The translations under genes and the position numbers were made by a program. Below, piece after piece: positions 1-8,747 of a DNA stretch of 64,000 nt (the stretch's first letter is position 1; each line of letters begins with the position of its first letter). This stretch comes from Pichia kudriavzevii (Eukaryota > Ascomycota > Pichiomycetes > Pichiales > Pichiaceae): NCBI RefSeq assembly GCF_003054445.1, contig NC_042507.1, positions 124,001 to 188,000 of the forward strand, given 5' to 3'. The notes under the pieces are model-generated. The model was not told where the DNA came from. It worked only from the letters and a program-made list of their open reading frames with translations, and did no database searches.

Positions 1-1023
1 GTGTATAATCTGTCGGTCCAGTATTGCCGTTTAATTCCTGAAGTTTGGTTCAATTACTATTATTACCTTATCTTAGAAAGGAATGACAAGACCAAGTCAA
101 TTGATATACTAGAGATGGGACATTCCGTTAACCCAACCAGTTTACTATTGTGCAACGAGATGTCTAGATATTATGAGAGTAAAGGCGACTTGGAAAAGGT
201 GAGAAAAGTGTGGCTAGAACTGATTGAAAGGATTGAGAAAAGCAAGACCTATTCTAATAAGGATGAAATCGTATCATATCTTTATTGTGATTTGTTGAAA
301 GTAGTGAACAGAATTTCCAATATCAAAGAGGTTCGGAACATCTTCAAGCTTGCCAGAAAATATATGAATATAAAATGGAACGTGTACGTCACATATGCAA
401 TGATTGAATATTATAACAATGAGGCCAAAATTGCCAATAGATCATTTGCATTAGGAATGCAATACTTCAAGAGAGAAGTTCACTTTGTTGAAAAATACCT
501 GGATTTCTTAATCGACACACGGGACATGGCCAATTTCAAGAAAGTGATTGAAATATCAATTGAAAACTTTAAAGAAGTTAGTGACGATCGGGCACTGAAG
601 ATACTATTCAATAAGTACTACGAAGTTGAGGAAAGAATTGGTGATTCTGAGAGCATGAATTCACTGATAACTCGGTATAGCGCGTTATTTGGAAAGGCCA
701 AGATATCTAACTTCATTAGAAGTGGACTCAAGAACAATTTTAATGGTGTTGATGTTGTCAGGATACTCGATGAGTACAAGGAGATAGCGGAGAGTAACGA
801 TAGTGACGTTGAAATTACGGGAAGTGGAAGTGTTACGTCTGTTATCGAAGGCTTGAAGGAGGAGACACGGCCTGCTGAGGAGAACAAGAGAGAAGCCAAT
901 GAAGAAAATGAACTCATGGCCAAACTACAAGGGTTCCTCCAGGCCTTGCCAAAAGATGCACAAATCCAAGAACAGATCAAGGTGTTGAGCATTGGACAAT
1001 TAATGGACCATTTTGGTGTATAG
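1..1023 (+). CDS. RNA14: RNA14, cleavage factor IA subunit (5' truncated by window edge)
   Basis: This is the C-terminal 340 residues of an Rna14/CstF-77 family protein; the frame is already open at base 1, so the true start lies outside the window. Residues 1-240 form helical HAT-type repeats with recurrent aromatic and acidic positions (for example VWFNYYYYLI near residue 16). A low-complexity acidic linker follows (about 255-300). A short conserved tail (about 305-340, LQGFLQALPKDAQIQ to the end) matches the monkeytail segment that binds Rna15 in this family. By family knowledge the protein scaffolds cleavage factor IA for pre-mRNA 3' end cleavage and polyadenylation in the nucleus. The stop is at 1021-1023, followed by an unusually long spacer before FUM1. 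The family call is fairly sure; the missing N-terminus cannot be judged. Confidence 0.85.
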   Translation: MYNLSVQYCRLIPEVWFNYYYYLILERNDKTKSIDILEMGHSVNPTSLLLCNEMSRYYESKGDLEKVRKVWLELIERIEKSKTYSNKDEIVSYLYCDLLKVVNRISNIKEVRNIFKLARKYMNIKWNVYVTYAMIEYYNNEAKIANRSFALGMQYFKREVHFVEKYLDFLIDTRDMANFKKVIEISIENFKEVSDDRALKILFNKYYEVEERIGDSESMNSLITRYSALFGKAKISNFIRSGLKNNFNGVDVVRILDEYKEIAESNDSDVEITGSGSVTSVIEGLKEETRPAEENKREANEENELMAKLQGFLQALPKDAQIQEQIKVLSIGQLMDHFGV

Positions 1024-2438
1024 AGGAAGCAGGAGAAGATACTATGATATTGGGCATAATAGTGTAAGTTGAAACACCAGCATGCTTTAGGGGATTCTGC
1101 CATTGACGAACATTATATAGCGAGTGTGTATATGTAGTTCTTACTTGTGGAACATGTTACTATTGTTATAATCATGAGAATCTTAACCGAGTCGGGTTGG
1201 CGGCTCGTCAGTGTATGCGAGCCATTAGAAGCGCGGGAATAAGAGCAAAATTCCCCAATAGAGGAAGGGGGGCAAGAGTATATAAATACTTGAAGTGACC
1301 TATTCAATGGATGTTGTCTATAGAGGTAGTCAAGGGGAATACATAATTAAACACCATTATCGCTACGGAATAGGTATGTATCAAGCCGAAGGAGGTTAAG
1401 AACAGCTTATGTTTCAAAGAGAGATAATCATTGACATCAGGAGATGTGTTTTGGAGGTGCCTATTGGATTGGATTGGACATATTTTGTGCTCAGCAACTA
1501 TAGGCGGTTCCATTGACATATTTAGCATCATTTATCAAATCATTGAGTACAAGGCAAGAACTGCGAGAATCTGTTTTTGAACGGGTTAGCAGAGAGCGGA
1601 TCCACAACCTGGGTCTTCGTCCAATGACAATGGCTGCAAGCTACGAGTGAATCAATAGTGTCTTCTCTTTGCCTCATGCTACATATATGATTGCATAGGG
1701 TCAAATTAGAACACATCACTTGATAGCGAACCAAGTGGAAGTTACGAGGTTGGCATATACGAGACATGGAAAACTACAAAAGAGCCCAGTATAACATATT
1801 TCACGCTATACAATTCACATTGTACAATATACAATATACAATATACAATATACAATATCATATGTTGTATTGCTAGTGTTTCAGGGCCTTTTCCATTTTT
1901 TTTCCTCATTTCCCCAATCGGCTCCGGGATTCCTTTGTGAGTTTTTGGGGTTTTCTTTTGCTACTGGAAATTCCAAGAGTTTTTTTTCTCACTTTTCGCG
2001 ACTGGTGAAATTCAAGTCCAACAAAGCCGGGTTTCTACGGCCCCATATGGGCGTGGCTGTTTCCGGAGCCCTACGGAATGCTGGCCTTACGATGGTGTTT
2101 TCTTCCATTTGTCCTAGCTCAAATTTTCGTTCTCATGCATCCTTTATGCGGATGTTTTTAGATTTCACAGATTGTACAGAATGTCCGACTTGGCCCCCCT
2201 CACTACTTGAAAACCCGGCATTTTACCCCTATGACACAAGTTGGATTTCCGACATGCTCGATTATTTTCTCCGCCTTGCGATTGTTTGATGATTCATTAT
2301 CTCTTCGTTTAATGCTGCTTCTGGATTTTGGTTTCCTAAGATAAATACTAACAGTTATCCTTGTGGCGTTTCCTGTTCCCCTCTGCCCGCATTGCTTTTA
2401 TTTTCCGTTTAGTTGTTTTTTTTTTCTCTTTCTAAAAA
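1024..2438. other. Long intergenic region RNA14-FUM1
   Basis: There is no convincing gene in 1.4 kb. Small open frames on both strands (for example minus 1304-1531 and 1540-1767, plus 1870-2289 with a TTG start) have no recognisable domain. The left half contains a TATATAAATA box near 1280 and an LTR-like TG...CA segment (see findings). A 7-bp tandem repeat lies at 1824-1858. The right half, upstream of FUM1, has a CCAAT box in ttccccaatcgg (about 1908-1919), a CCCATATGGG palindrome (2042-2051), and T-rich tracts running up to the ATG. CCAAT fits Hap2/3/4/5 control of a TCA-cycle gene, but that is inference. Confidence 0.6.
1824..1858. repeat. (ACAATAT)5 tandem repeat
   Basis: Five perfect copies of a 7-bp unit are directly visible in intergenic DNA between RNA14 and FUM1. 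The first copy is preceded by TGT, giving a TGTACAATA string like a Puf-protein site, but no transcript is implied there. It looks like a simple AT-rich microsatellite. Confidence 0.9.
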
Positions 2439-3896
2439 ATGTTAGCTGCTAGATCATTAAAGGCAAGAATGTCAACAAGAGCTTTCTCAACTACCTCAAT
2501 TGCAAAAAGAATCGAAAAAGATGCATTTGGTGACATCGAAGTCCCAAATGAGAAATATTGGGGTGCTCAAACTCAAAGATCTTTACAAAATTTCAAAATT
2601 GGTGGTAAGAGAGAAGTTATGCCAGAACCAATCATCAAATCTTTTGGTATTTTAAAGAAGGCTACTGCTAAGATCAATGCTGAGTCTGGTGCTTTAGACC
2701 CAAAGTTATCTGAAGCCATCCAACAAGCTGCAACCGAAGTTTATGAAGGTAAACTAATGGACCATTTCCCATTAGTTGTCTTTCAAACCGGTTCTGGTAC
2801 TCAATCTAACATGAATGCCAATGAAGTCATCTCTAATAGAGCAATTGAAATCTTGGGTGGTGAATTAGGCTCTAAAACTCCAGTCCATCCTAATGATCAT
2901 GTTAATATGTCCCAATCTTCTAATGATACTTTCCCTACTGTCATGCATATTGCAGCAGTTACAGAAGTTTCATCCCATTTATTACCAGAATTAACTGCAC
3001 TAAGAGATGCATTGCAAAAGAAATCCGATGAATTTAAGAATATTATCAAAATCGGTAGAACCCATTTACAAGATGCAACTCCTTTAACTTTAGGTCAAGA
3101 ATTTTCTGGTTATGTTCAACAATGTACTAATGGTATCAAAAGAATCGAAATTGCTCTTGAACATTTGAGATACTTAGCTCAAGGTGGTACTGCCGTTGGT
3201 ACTGGTCTTAACACCAAGAAAGGTTTTGCTGAAAAGGTTGCAAATGAAGTCACCAAATTGACTGGTTTACAATTCTATACCGCTCCAAATAAATTCGAAG
3301 CCCTTGCAGCTCACGATGCTGTTGTTGAAATGTCTGGTGCTTTGAATACCGTTGCAGTCTCATTATTCAAAATCGCTCAAGATATCAGATATTTGGGTTC
3401 CGGCCCAAGATGTGGTTATGGTGAATTGGCTTTACCAGAAAATGAACCAGGTTCTTCCATCATGCCAGGTAAAGTTAACCCAACTCAAAACGAAGCTTTG
3501 ACTATGCTTTGTACCCAAGTCTTTGGTAACCACTCTTGTATTACCTTTGCAGGTGCTTCAGGTCAATTCGAATTGAATGTCTTTAAGCCAGTTATGATCT
3601 CCAACTTGTTATCTTCTATTAGGTTATTAGGTGATGGTTGTAATTCTTTTAGAATCCACTGTGTTGAAGGTATCATTGCAAATACCGACAAGATTGATAA
3701 ATTACTACATGAATCTCTCATGTTAGTTACTGCTTTGAACCCACACATTGGTTACGATAAGGCTTCCAAGATTGCAAAGAATGCACACAAGAAGGGCTTG
3801 ACATTGAAACAATCTGCATTGGAATTAGGTTACTTGACCGAAGAACAATTCAATGAATGGGTTAGACCAGAAAACATGATTGGTCCAAAGGATTAG
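2439..3896 (+). CDS. FUM1: Fumarate hydratase, class II (mitochondrial/cytosolic)
   Basis: The 485-residue product catalyses reversible hydration of fumarate to malate in the TCA cycle. The N-terminus ([20 protein letters not shown]) is basic, Ser/Thr-rich and lacks acidic residues, as expected for a matrix-targeting presequence. Class II signatures are all present: GTQSNMN (120-126), HPNDHVN with SSND (150-163), [10 protein letters not shown] with the active-site His at 209, and [10 protein letters not shown] (338-347) with the catalytic Ser at 340. Length matches yeast Fum1 (488). A second in-frame ATG at codon 11 (2469) could give a shorter, less mitochondrial form; in S. cerevisiae one product is dually distributed. 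Codon use is strongly biased to preferred codons (GGT, GCT, AAG), more than in the neighbours, implying high expression. The ATG follows a T-rich leader ending in AAAAA. Confidence 0.97.
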   Translation: MLAARSLKARMSTRAFSTTSIAKRIEKDAFGDIEVPNEKYWGAQTQRSLQNFKIGGKREVMPEPIIKSFGILKKATAKINAESGALDPKLSEAIQQAATEVYEGKLMDHFPLVVFQTGSGTQSNMNANEVISNRAIEILGGELGSKTPVHPNDHVNMSQSSNDTFPTVMHIAAVTEVSSHLLPELTALRDALQKKSDEFKNIIKIGRTHLQDATPLTLGQEFSGYVQQCTNGIKRIEIALEHLRYLAQGGTAVGTGLNTKKGFAEKVANEVTKLTGLQFYTAPNKFEALAAHDAVVEMSGALNTVAVSLFKIAQDIRYLGSGPRCGYGELALPENEPGSSIMPGKVNPTQNEALTMLCTQVFGNHSCITFAGASGQFELNVFKPVMISNLLSSIRLLGDGCNSFRIHCVEGIIANTDKIDKLLHESLMLVTALNPHIGYDKASKIAKNAHKKGLTLKQSALELGYLTEEQFNEWVRPENMIGPKD

Positions 3897-4368
3897 ATTT
3901 GTTTTCGATAAATATAACATTCTATCTAGCAACCTATTTATTAGTTAATCTACTTATTTATTTATTTACATCTCTATTTTGTTCCATCCCATAGCAACCC
4001 ATTACGTCTTATGATTTAACCTCTTTTATTGGCTTTTATTTGCATATGAATATTTTTTTCTTTGGTATCATACACACATGTTCCAACATGCTCCTGTAGC
4101 TTTTTCACAAATGTTTTGCGGGTAATACAGTACTTTGCGTGTGCAAATATACAGATATATAGTATTTATACCATACCAAGCAGTATTGGCGTGTACTACC
4201 CCATTCCACCAAACACTCGCGGTTCACCAAAACTACTCGCAGCGATGGAAATAATAATTTTTATGAAGTTCCCTCACCGTGAAGTTCCTGATCTTTGCCC
4301 TCCTCACAGAAATAGGTAACGACCATCTTCTTTGTTTTATCTCTTTGAAAATTATAGAATAACAAAGG
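3897..4368. promoter_or_regulatory. FUM1 terminator / PIM1 promoter region
   Basis: No gene is seen. AT-rich 3' sequence follows the FUM1 stop. A CGGGTAA string at 4119-4125 matches the core of the yeast general regulatory factor Reb1, about 245 bp upstream of the PIM1 ATG. A small plus-strand open frame (4062-4319) has no recognisable domain and is not called. I saw no clean heat-shock element. Confidence 0.5.
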
Positions 4369-7300
4369 ATGTTTAATCAATCCAAGAGGGCTCTCTCATA
4401 CAGGGCATCTCTTCTTAGAAGAACCTATGCTTTGAACAAGAGATTTGCTTCTGGTTTTACTGCACAAGAAACAAAGTTGTTACTTAATAAGATTCATGAT
4501 GACAAAATTGGAGAGTCAGTCAAACTGTCGAGTATATGGAAAACCTCCAGTGTTGAAGTCACTCCATTTGTGAATCCCCATTTGGAGACATTATTGAAAT
4601 CATCGAAAAAGTCCACAAATATTGGGGATTCCCATAATTCTATTAAAAAGGACGATACTGCTGATAAGAAGAAGGACGACGAACCAAACAACAAAGATCA
4701 GGATAAGAATGATGATAACGACAAGGGAATCACCAAAAGGGAAAACCATTCTAAATTGTCTAGTGGCTCAAATGCGGCTGCCTCAAATCTTTCAGGTCCA
4801 TCTACTCCAGGAGATAGCGGAGATGGTGATGATTCCAAAGGTGCCAAGCCAAAATCAGCGAGATCCACCTCTTCATCGACTTTAGCTGAAGTTCCAGAAG
4901 TATATCCTCAAATAGTAGCCTTGCCAATATCGCGTCGTCCACTCTTCCCTGGATTTTACAAGGCAGTCATCATTTCTGATGTCAATGTCATCAAAGCCAT
5001 TAAAGAGTCGTTGGATAGAAAGTATCCTTTTATTGGTTGTTTCTTATTTAAGGATGAAAATATGGAAAGTGACGTCATAGAATCAAAAGATCAAGTTTTT
5101 GAGACTGGTGTGCTGGCTCAAATCACATCTAATGTTTATACTAAGGATAAAGATACTGGTGTGGAAACCTTAACGACTGTTTTGTACCCCCATAAAAGAA
5201 TTAGAATAGATGAACTTTTCCCACCCTCAGCTATTGGTAACGAAAAATCAGATGTTTCTACTGTTAGTGTCTCTGACGCTGATATCGAGGTTAAGGCTAA
5301 GAAGCAACCAATTGAGGGTATTATTGGCGAAAAAGAAGGAGATGAACCAATTAATCCATCAGATATATTAAATGATGAACAAAATTCTTCTGAAACCTTG
5401 ATTGAACAACCACATGAACCAGTAGTTGTTGAAGAAGAAAACCCAACCGAATTCTTGAAAAAGTATCCAATTACTTTAGCAAATGTATCTAATGTTGAAG
5501 ATGAGCCCTTTGATAAAAATGATGTGGTTGTGACTTCTCTAACTGCTGCCATATTAGATGTTTTAAAAGAAATGTCTCTGGTCAACAGATCATTTAGTGA
5601 CCAACTAGCAACATTTAGTGCATCCCTTCACAGTGATATTTTTAATTGTCCTGAAAAACTAGCTGATTTTGCTGCTGCTGTTACCGCAGGTAGTCAAGAA
5701 GATCTACAGAAAATTTTAGATTGCACCAATATTGCAGAAAGGTTAGAAATGGCATTGACAGTGTTGAAGAAAGAACTAATGAACAAAGAAATGCAAAAGA
5801 AAATCGAAAAAGATATTGAGGAAAGAATGTCTAAAAGACATAGAGAATACCATTTAAATGAGCAATTAAAGTGGATCAAAAAAGAACTAGGTATTGACGA
5901 TGGTAGAGATAAACTAATTGCCAAATATAATGAAAGAGTCAAGAGTTTGAAGATGCCAGAAGAAGTCAAAAAAATTTATGATGAAGAAATCAACAAACTT
6001 CAAACCTTAGAAACAGTAATGTCTGAATTTACGGTGACCAGGAATTACCTTGATTGGTTAACCCAAATTCCTTGGGGTAAACAATCAGTTGATAATTATA
6101 ACATCAAAAGAGCCAAGAAAGTTTTAGATGAAGATCATTATGGTTTGAAAGATGTCAAGGATAGAATCATTGAATTCATTGCTGTTGGCAAACTTCTAAA
6201 TAAAATTAATGGTAAGATCATCTGTTTTGTTGGTCCACCGGGTGTTGGTAAAACATCTATTGGTAAATCGATTGCAAAATCTTTGAATAGGGAGTTTTAC
6301 AGATTTTCAGTAGGTGGTTTGAGTGATGTTGCAGAAATTAAGGGTCATAGAAGAACCTATGTTGGAGCAATACCGGGTAGAGTTGTACAAGCGTTGAAGA
6401 AAACTCAAACAGAGAATCCCTTAATTTTAATTGATGAAATTGATAAAATTTCTCATTCTCATTCTGTCAACGGTGGTGATCCATCTGCCGCATTGTTAGA
6501 ATTGTTAGATCCAGAACAAAACGGCACGTTCTTAGATAATTACATGGATATTCCAATTGATTTATCCAAGGTACTATTTGTTTGTACTGCAAATACCCTG
6601 AGTACAATCCCAGGTCCTTTGTTAGATCGTATGGAGGTCATTGAAATTTCAGGTTATATTGAAGACGAAAAAATCAAGATTGCTGAAAAATATCTAGCTC
6701 CAGAGGCAAAGAAGAATACAGGCCTAGAAAACGTCAATGTGGAACTAAGCGAGTCTGCAATCAGAGCCTTAATTAAAAATTACTGTAGAGAATCTGGTGT
6801 CAGAAACTTGAAGAAACAAATTGATAAGATATATAGAAAGGCTGCTCTAAATGCCGTTGAATCTGTAGGTGAAGAAGAGATTGATGAGATTATTGCTGAA
6901 GAAAAGGAAGCACATGCAACTGAACCAGTTGTTGACGCTGCAACTGAGAAAGCTGAGAAGACCTTAGGAAAAACAGACAAAGACTCAAAGGTTGAGGAGA
7001 CTGTGCTTGATAAAATTGAGAAAGAAGGAGAAGAGGAAACCGTTGCAACAGGAGCATCTGAAGAGGAACCTAAGACTCCCCAAATAGTTATCCCAGATAC
7101 CTATAAAGCAGTTATTGATGAGAAAAATTTGAAGGATTATGTTGGTGTTCCGGTATTCACTGCAGATAGATTATACGAAACGACGCCACCAGGTGTTGTT
7201 ATGGGGCTAGCGTGGACATCCATGGGTGGTTCTGCGCTATATATTGAATCGGTATTAGAGCATGCAATTACTAAAGACTCTCATTCTAAGCTAGAAAGAA

Positions 7301-7827
7301 CTGGTCAGTTAGGTGATGTCATGAAGGAATCTGTAAGAATTGCTTACTCATTCTCCAAGATGTTTTTAACTAAAAATTTTCCCGACAATAAGTTCTTTGA
7401 TCGGGCGCAAATCCATTTACATTGTCCTGAAGGTGCTACACCAAAGGATGGTCCATCTGCTGGTATAACAATCACTTCATCGTTTTTGTCTTTAGCGTTT
7501 AACAGACCATTGAGACCAGATGTTGCAATGACGGGTGAAATTACCCTTACCGGTAAGGTTCTCAGAATTGGAGGTTTGAAGGAAAAGACAATTGCTGCAA
7601 AGAGAGCAGGGGTCAAAACAATCATTTTCCCTAAGGGCAATGAATCTGATTGGAATGAACTGCCTGAAAATGTCAAGGAAGGTATAACTCCAGTTCCTGC
7701 TGATTGGTACCAAGATGTGTTTGATGTTTTATTCCAAGACATTGGTAAGGAAGAAGGTAACAATGTTTGGAAGGCCGAATTTGATAAGATTGCCGAGGAA
7801 GAGAAGAAGGAGAAAGCAGAGAAGTAA
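4369..7827 (+). CDS. PIM1: Mitochondrial Lon protease (ATP-dependent)
   Basis: The 1152-residue protein has the full Lon architecture. A basic presequence (MFNQSKRALSYRASLLRRTY) targets the matrix, followed by a charged Ser/Asp-rich linker (about 95-175), the substrate-binding N domain beginning near ALPISRRPLFPG (about 185), a coiled-coil stretch (about 470-540), the AAA module and the serine protease domain. Walker A GPPGVGKT is at 622-629 and Walker B LILIDE at 685-690. The protease dyad is Ser1030 in DGPSAG and Lys1073 in GGLKEKTIAAK, exactly 43 residues apart as in bacterial Lon. By family knowledge it degrades damaged matrix proteins and helps maintain mtDNA. A strongly acidic insert (about 830-905) sits between the AAA and protease domains; yeast Pim1 also has an insert there. 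The function call is very safe. Confidence 0.97.
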   Translation: MFNQSKRALSYRASLLRRTYALNKRFASGFTAQETKLLLNKIHDDKIGESVKLSSIWKTSSVEVTPFVNPHLETLLKSSKKSTNIGDSHNSIKKDDTADKKKDDEPNNKDQDKNDDNDKGITKRENHSKLSSGSNAAASNLSGPSTPGDSGDGDDSKGAKPKSARSTSSSTLAEVPEVYPQIVALPISRRPLFPGFYKAVIISDVNVIKAIKESLDRKYPFIGCFLFKDENMESDVIESKDQVFETGVLAQITSNVYTKDKDTGVETLTTVLYPHKRIRIDELFPPSAIGNEKSDVSTVSVSDADIEVKAKKQPIEGIIGEKEGDEPINPSDILNDEQNSSETLIEQPHEPVVVEEENPTEFLKKYPITLANVSNVEDEPFDKNDVVVTSLTAAILDVLKEMSLVNRSFSDQLATFSASLHSDIFNCPEKLADFAAAVTAGSQEDLQKILDCTNIAERLEMALTVLKKELMNKEMQKKIEKDIEERMSKRHREYHLNEQLKWIKKELGIDDGRDKLIAKYNERVKSLKMPEEVKKIYDEEINKLQTLETVMSEFTVTRNYLDWLTQIPWGKQSVDNYNIKRAKKVLDEDHYGLKDVKDRIIEFIAVGKLLNKINGKIICFVGPPGVGKTSIGKSIAKSLNREFYRFSVGGLSDVAEIKGHRRTYVGAIPGRVVQALKKTQTENPLILIDEIDKISHSHSVNGGDPSAALLELLDPEQNGTFLDNYMDIPIDLSKVLFVCTANTLSTIPGPLLDRMEVIEISGYIEDEKIKIAEKYLAPEAKKNTGLENVNVELSESAIRALIKNYCRESGVRNLKKQIDKIYRKAALNAVESVGEEEIDEIIAEEKEAHATEPVVDAATEKAEKTLGKTDKDSKVEETVLDKIEKEGEEETVATGASEEEPKTPQIVIPDTYKAVIDEKNLKDYVGVPVFTADRLYETTPPGVVMGLAWTSMGGSALYIESVLEHAITKDSHSKLERTGQLGDVMKESVRIAYSFSKMFLTKNFPDNKFFDRAQIHLHCPEGATPKDGPSAGITITSSFLSLAFNRPLRPDVAMTGEITLTGKVLRIGGLKEKTIAAKRAGVKTIIFPKGNESDWNELPENVKEGITPVPADWYQDVFDVLFQDIGKEEGNNVWKAEFDKIAEEEKKEKAEK

Positions 7828-8113
7828 TTAGTTTATTTCTTCAGTGACTCATATATGCAACCTTCTTAATCTACCACTTTTTTTTTACCCATAGCTGTAC
7901 CTCATGTATATATACGTATATAAACGTTATTATTTGACATTATTGAGCATAAGATAGTGTCCATATTGTTTTTTCAAAAGTTTCAACTTCTAAATTGGTG
8001 AAGAGCGAGTCTACGGAGGAGGAAAATTTGCGACATCATGCATTTCAATGGGAGTGTTATTGATGTTGCAATTGAAGGTTGATGCTTCATTTTTCTTTTT
8101 AACAGGTATAACA

Positions 8114-8686
8114 ATGTCCTGTGTTGATACACATGCAAAGAAGAGTAACGATACCATAGATTCTTCAGAGGAATCGTCATCTCAGACTATTGAAATCTAC
8201 AAACAAGCTTTGACGTTTAATGTTATTGCTAAATATGACCCATCAATTTCTCAATTACTTCATATATCTTCCTACTGTGTGATATACCAATATGATGAGG
8301 ACATAGAGGATTGGACCAAGAGCTCATACATGGGGCCTATCGCTGTGTATTCACGCAGAAGTATTTGGGATAACTATCGAGATGATGATATTAAAAAGTT
8401 GGACGTCCAGACTATAGTTAATTCAGAGCACGGTGAATACTATAGATTCGGCCTGCTAGTTTTGAATCGGGCACAACCAGAAAACTTTAGCTTAGGATTT
8501 CTAGGTGATAAATATTTAAAACAGTCAGAAATTGAATCTGACCAGAATTTGTTGGTAGAAAAAAGTGACGAGTTGATTATTGTGAGAGATTTCAATGGTA
8601 AAGCCTTTGGATTATGGATTTTTGACCCAAAGGATCGAGATTATTTGTATCAATTACTGATGTATTGTATCGAGAAGCTTGAGTAG
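8114..8686 (+). CDS. DCP1: mRNA decapping enzyme regulatory subunit
   Basis: A 190-residue EVH1-fold protein of the Dcp1 family, which activates Dcp2 to remove the 5' cap in cytoplasmic mRNA decay. Conserved family pieces are visible: IYKQALTFNVIAKYDPSI near the start, a YQYDEDIEDWTKSSYMGPIA strand-turn block, and LLVLNRAQPENFSL. I chose ATG 8114 because it has A at -3 and begins just before the conserved helix. An in-frame ATG at 8048 would add 22 mostly hydrophobic residues that do not suit a cytosolic decapping factor. An out-of-frame ATG at 8038 opens a 15-codon uORF (8038-8082). The DNA just before 8114 (ttctttttaacag) looks like a 3' splice site, but I see no matching 5' site. The gene is convergent with SPT20, 61 bp between stops. 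Confidence 0.9.
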   Translation: MSCVDTHAKKSNDTIDSSEESSSQTIEIYKQALTFNVIAKYDPSISQLLHISSYCVIYQYDEDIEDWTKSSYMGPIAVYSRRSIWDNYRDDDIKKLDVQTIVNSEHGEYYRFGLLVLNRAQPENFSLGFLGDKYLKQSEIESDQNLLVEKSDELIIVRDFNGKAFGLWIFDPKDRDYLYQLLMYCIEKLE

Positions 8687-8747
8687 TTAAGGATGTATAA
8701 AAGGCTCTAAAAGTACAGGGATATGTAAAATATTACATGGTAGATGA

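Noticed and set aside
1304-1767. Minus-strand small open frames in the RNA14-FUM1 spacer
   Set aside because: About 75 residues each, no recognisable motif, and composition like intergenic DNA.
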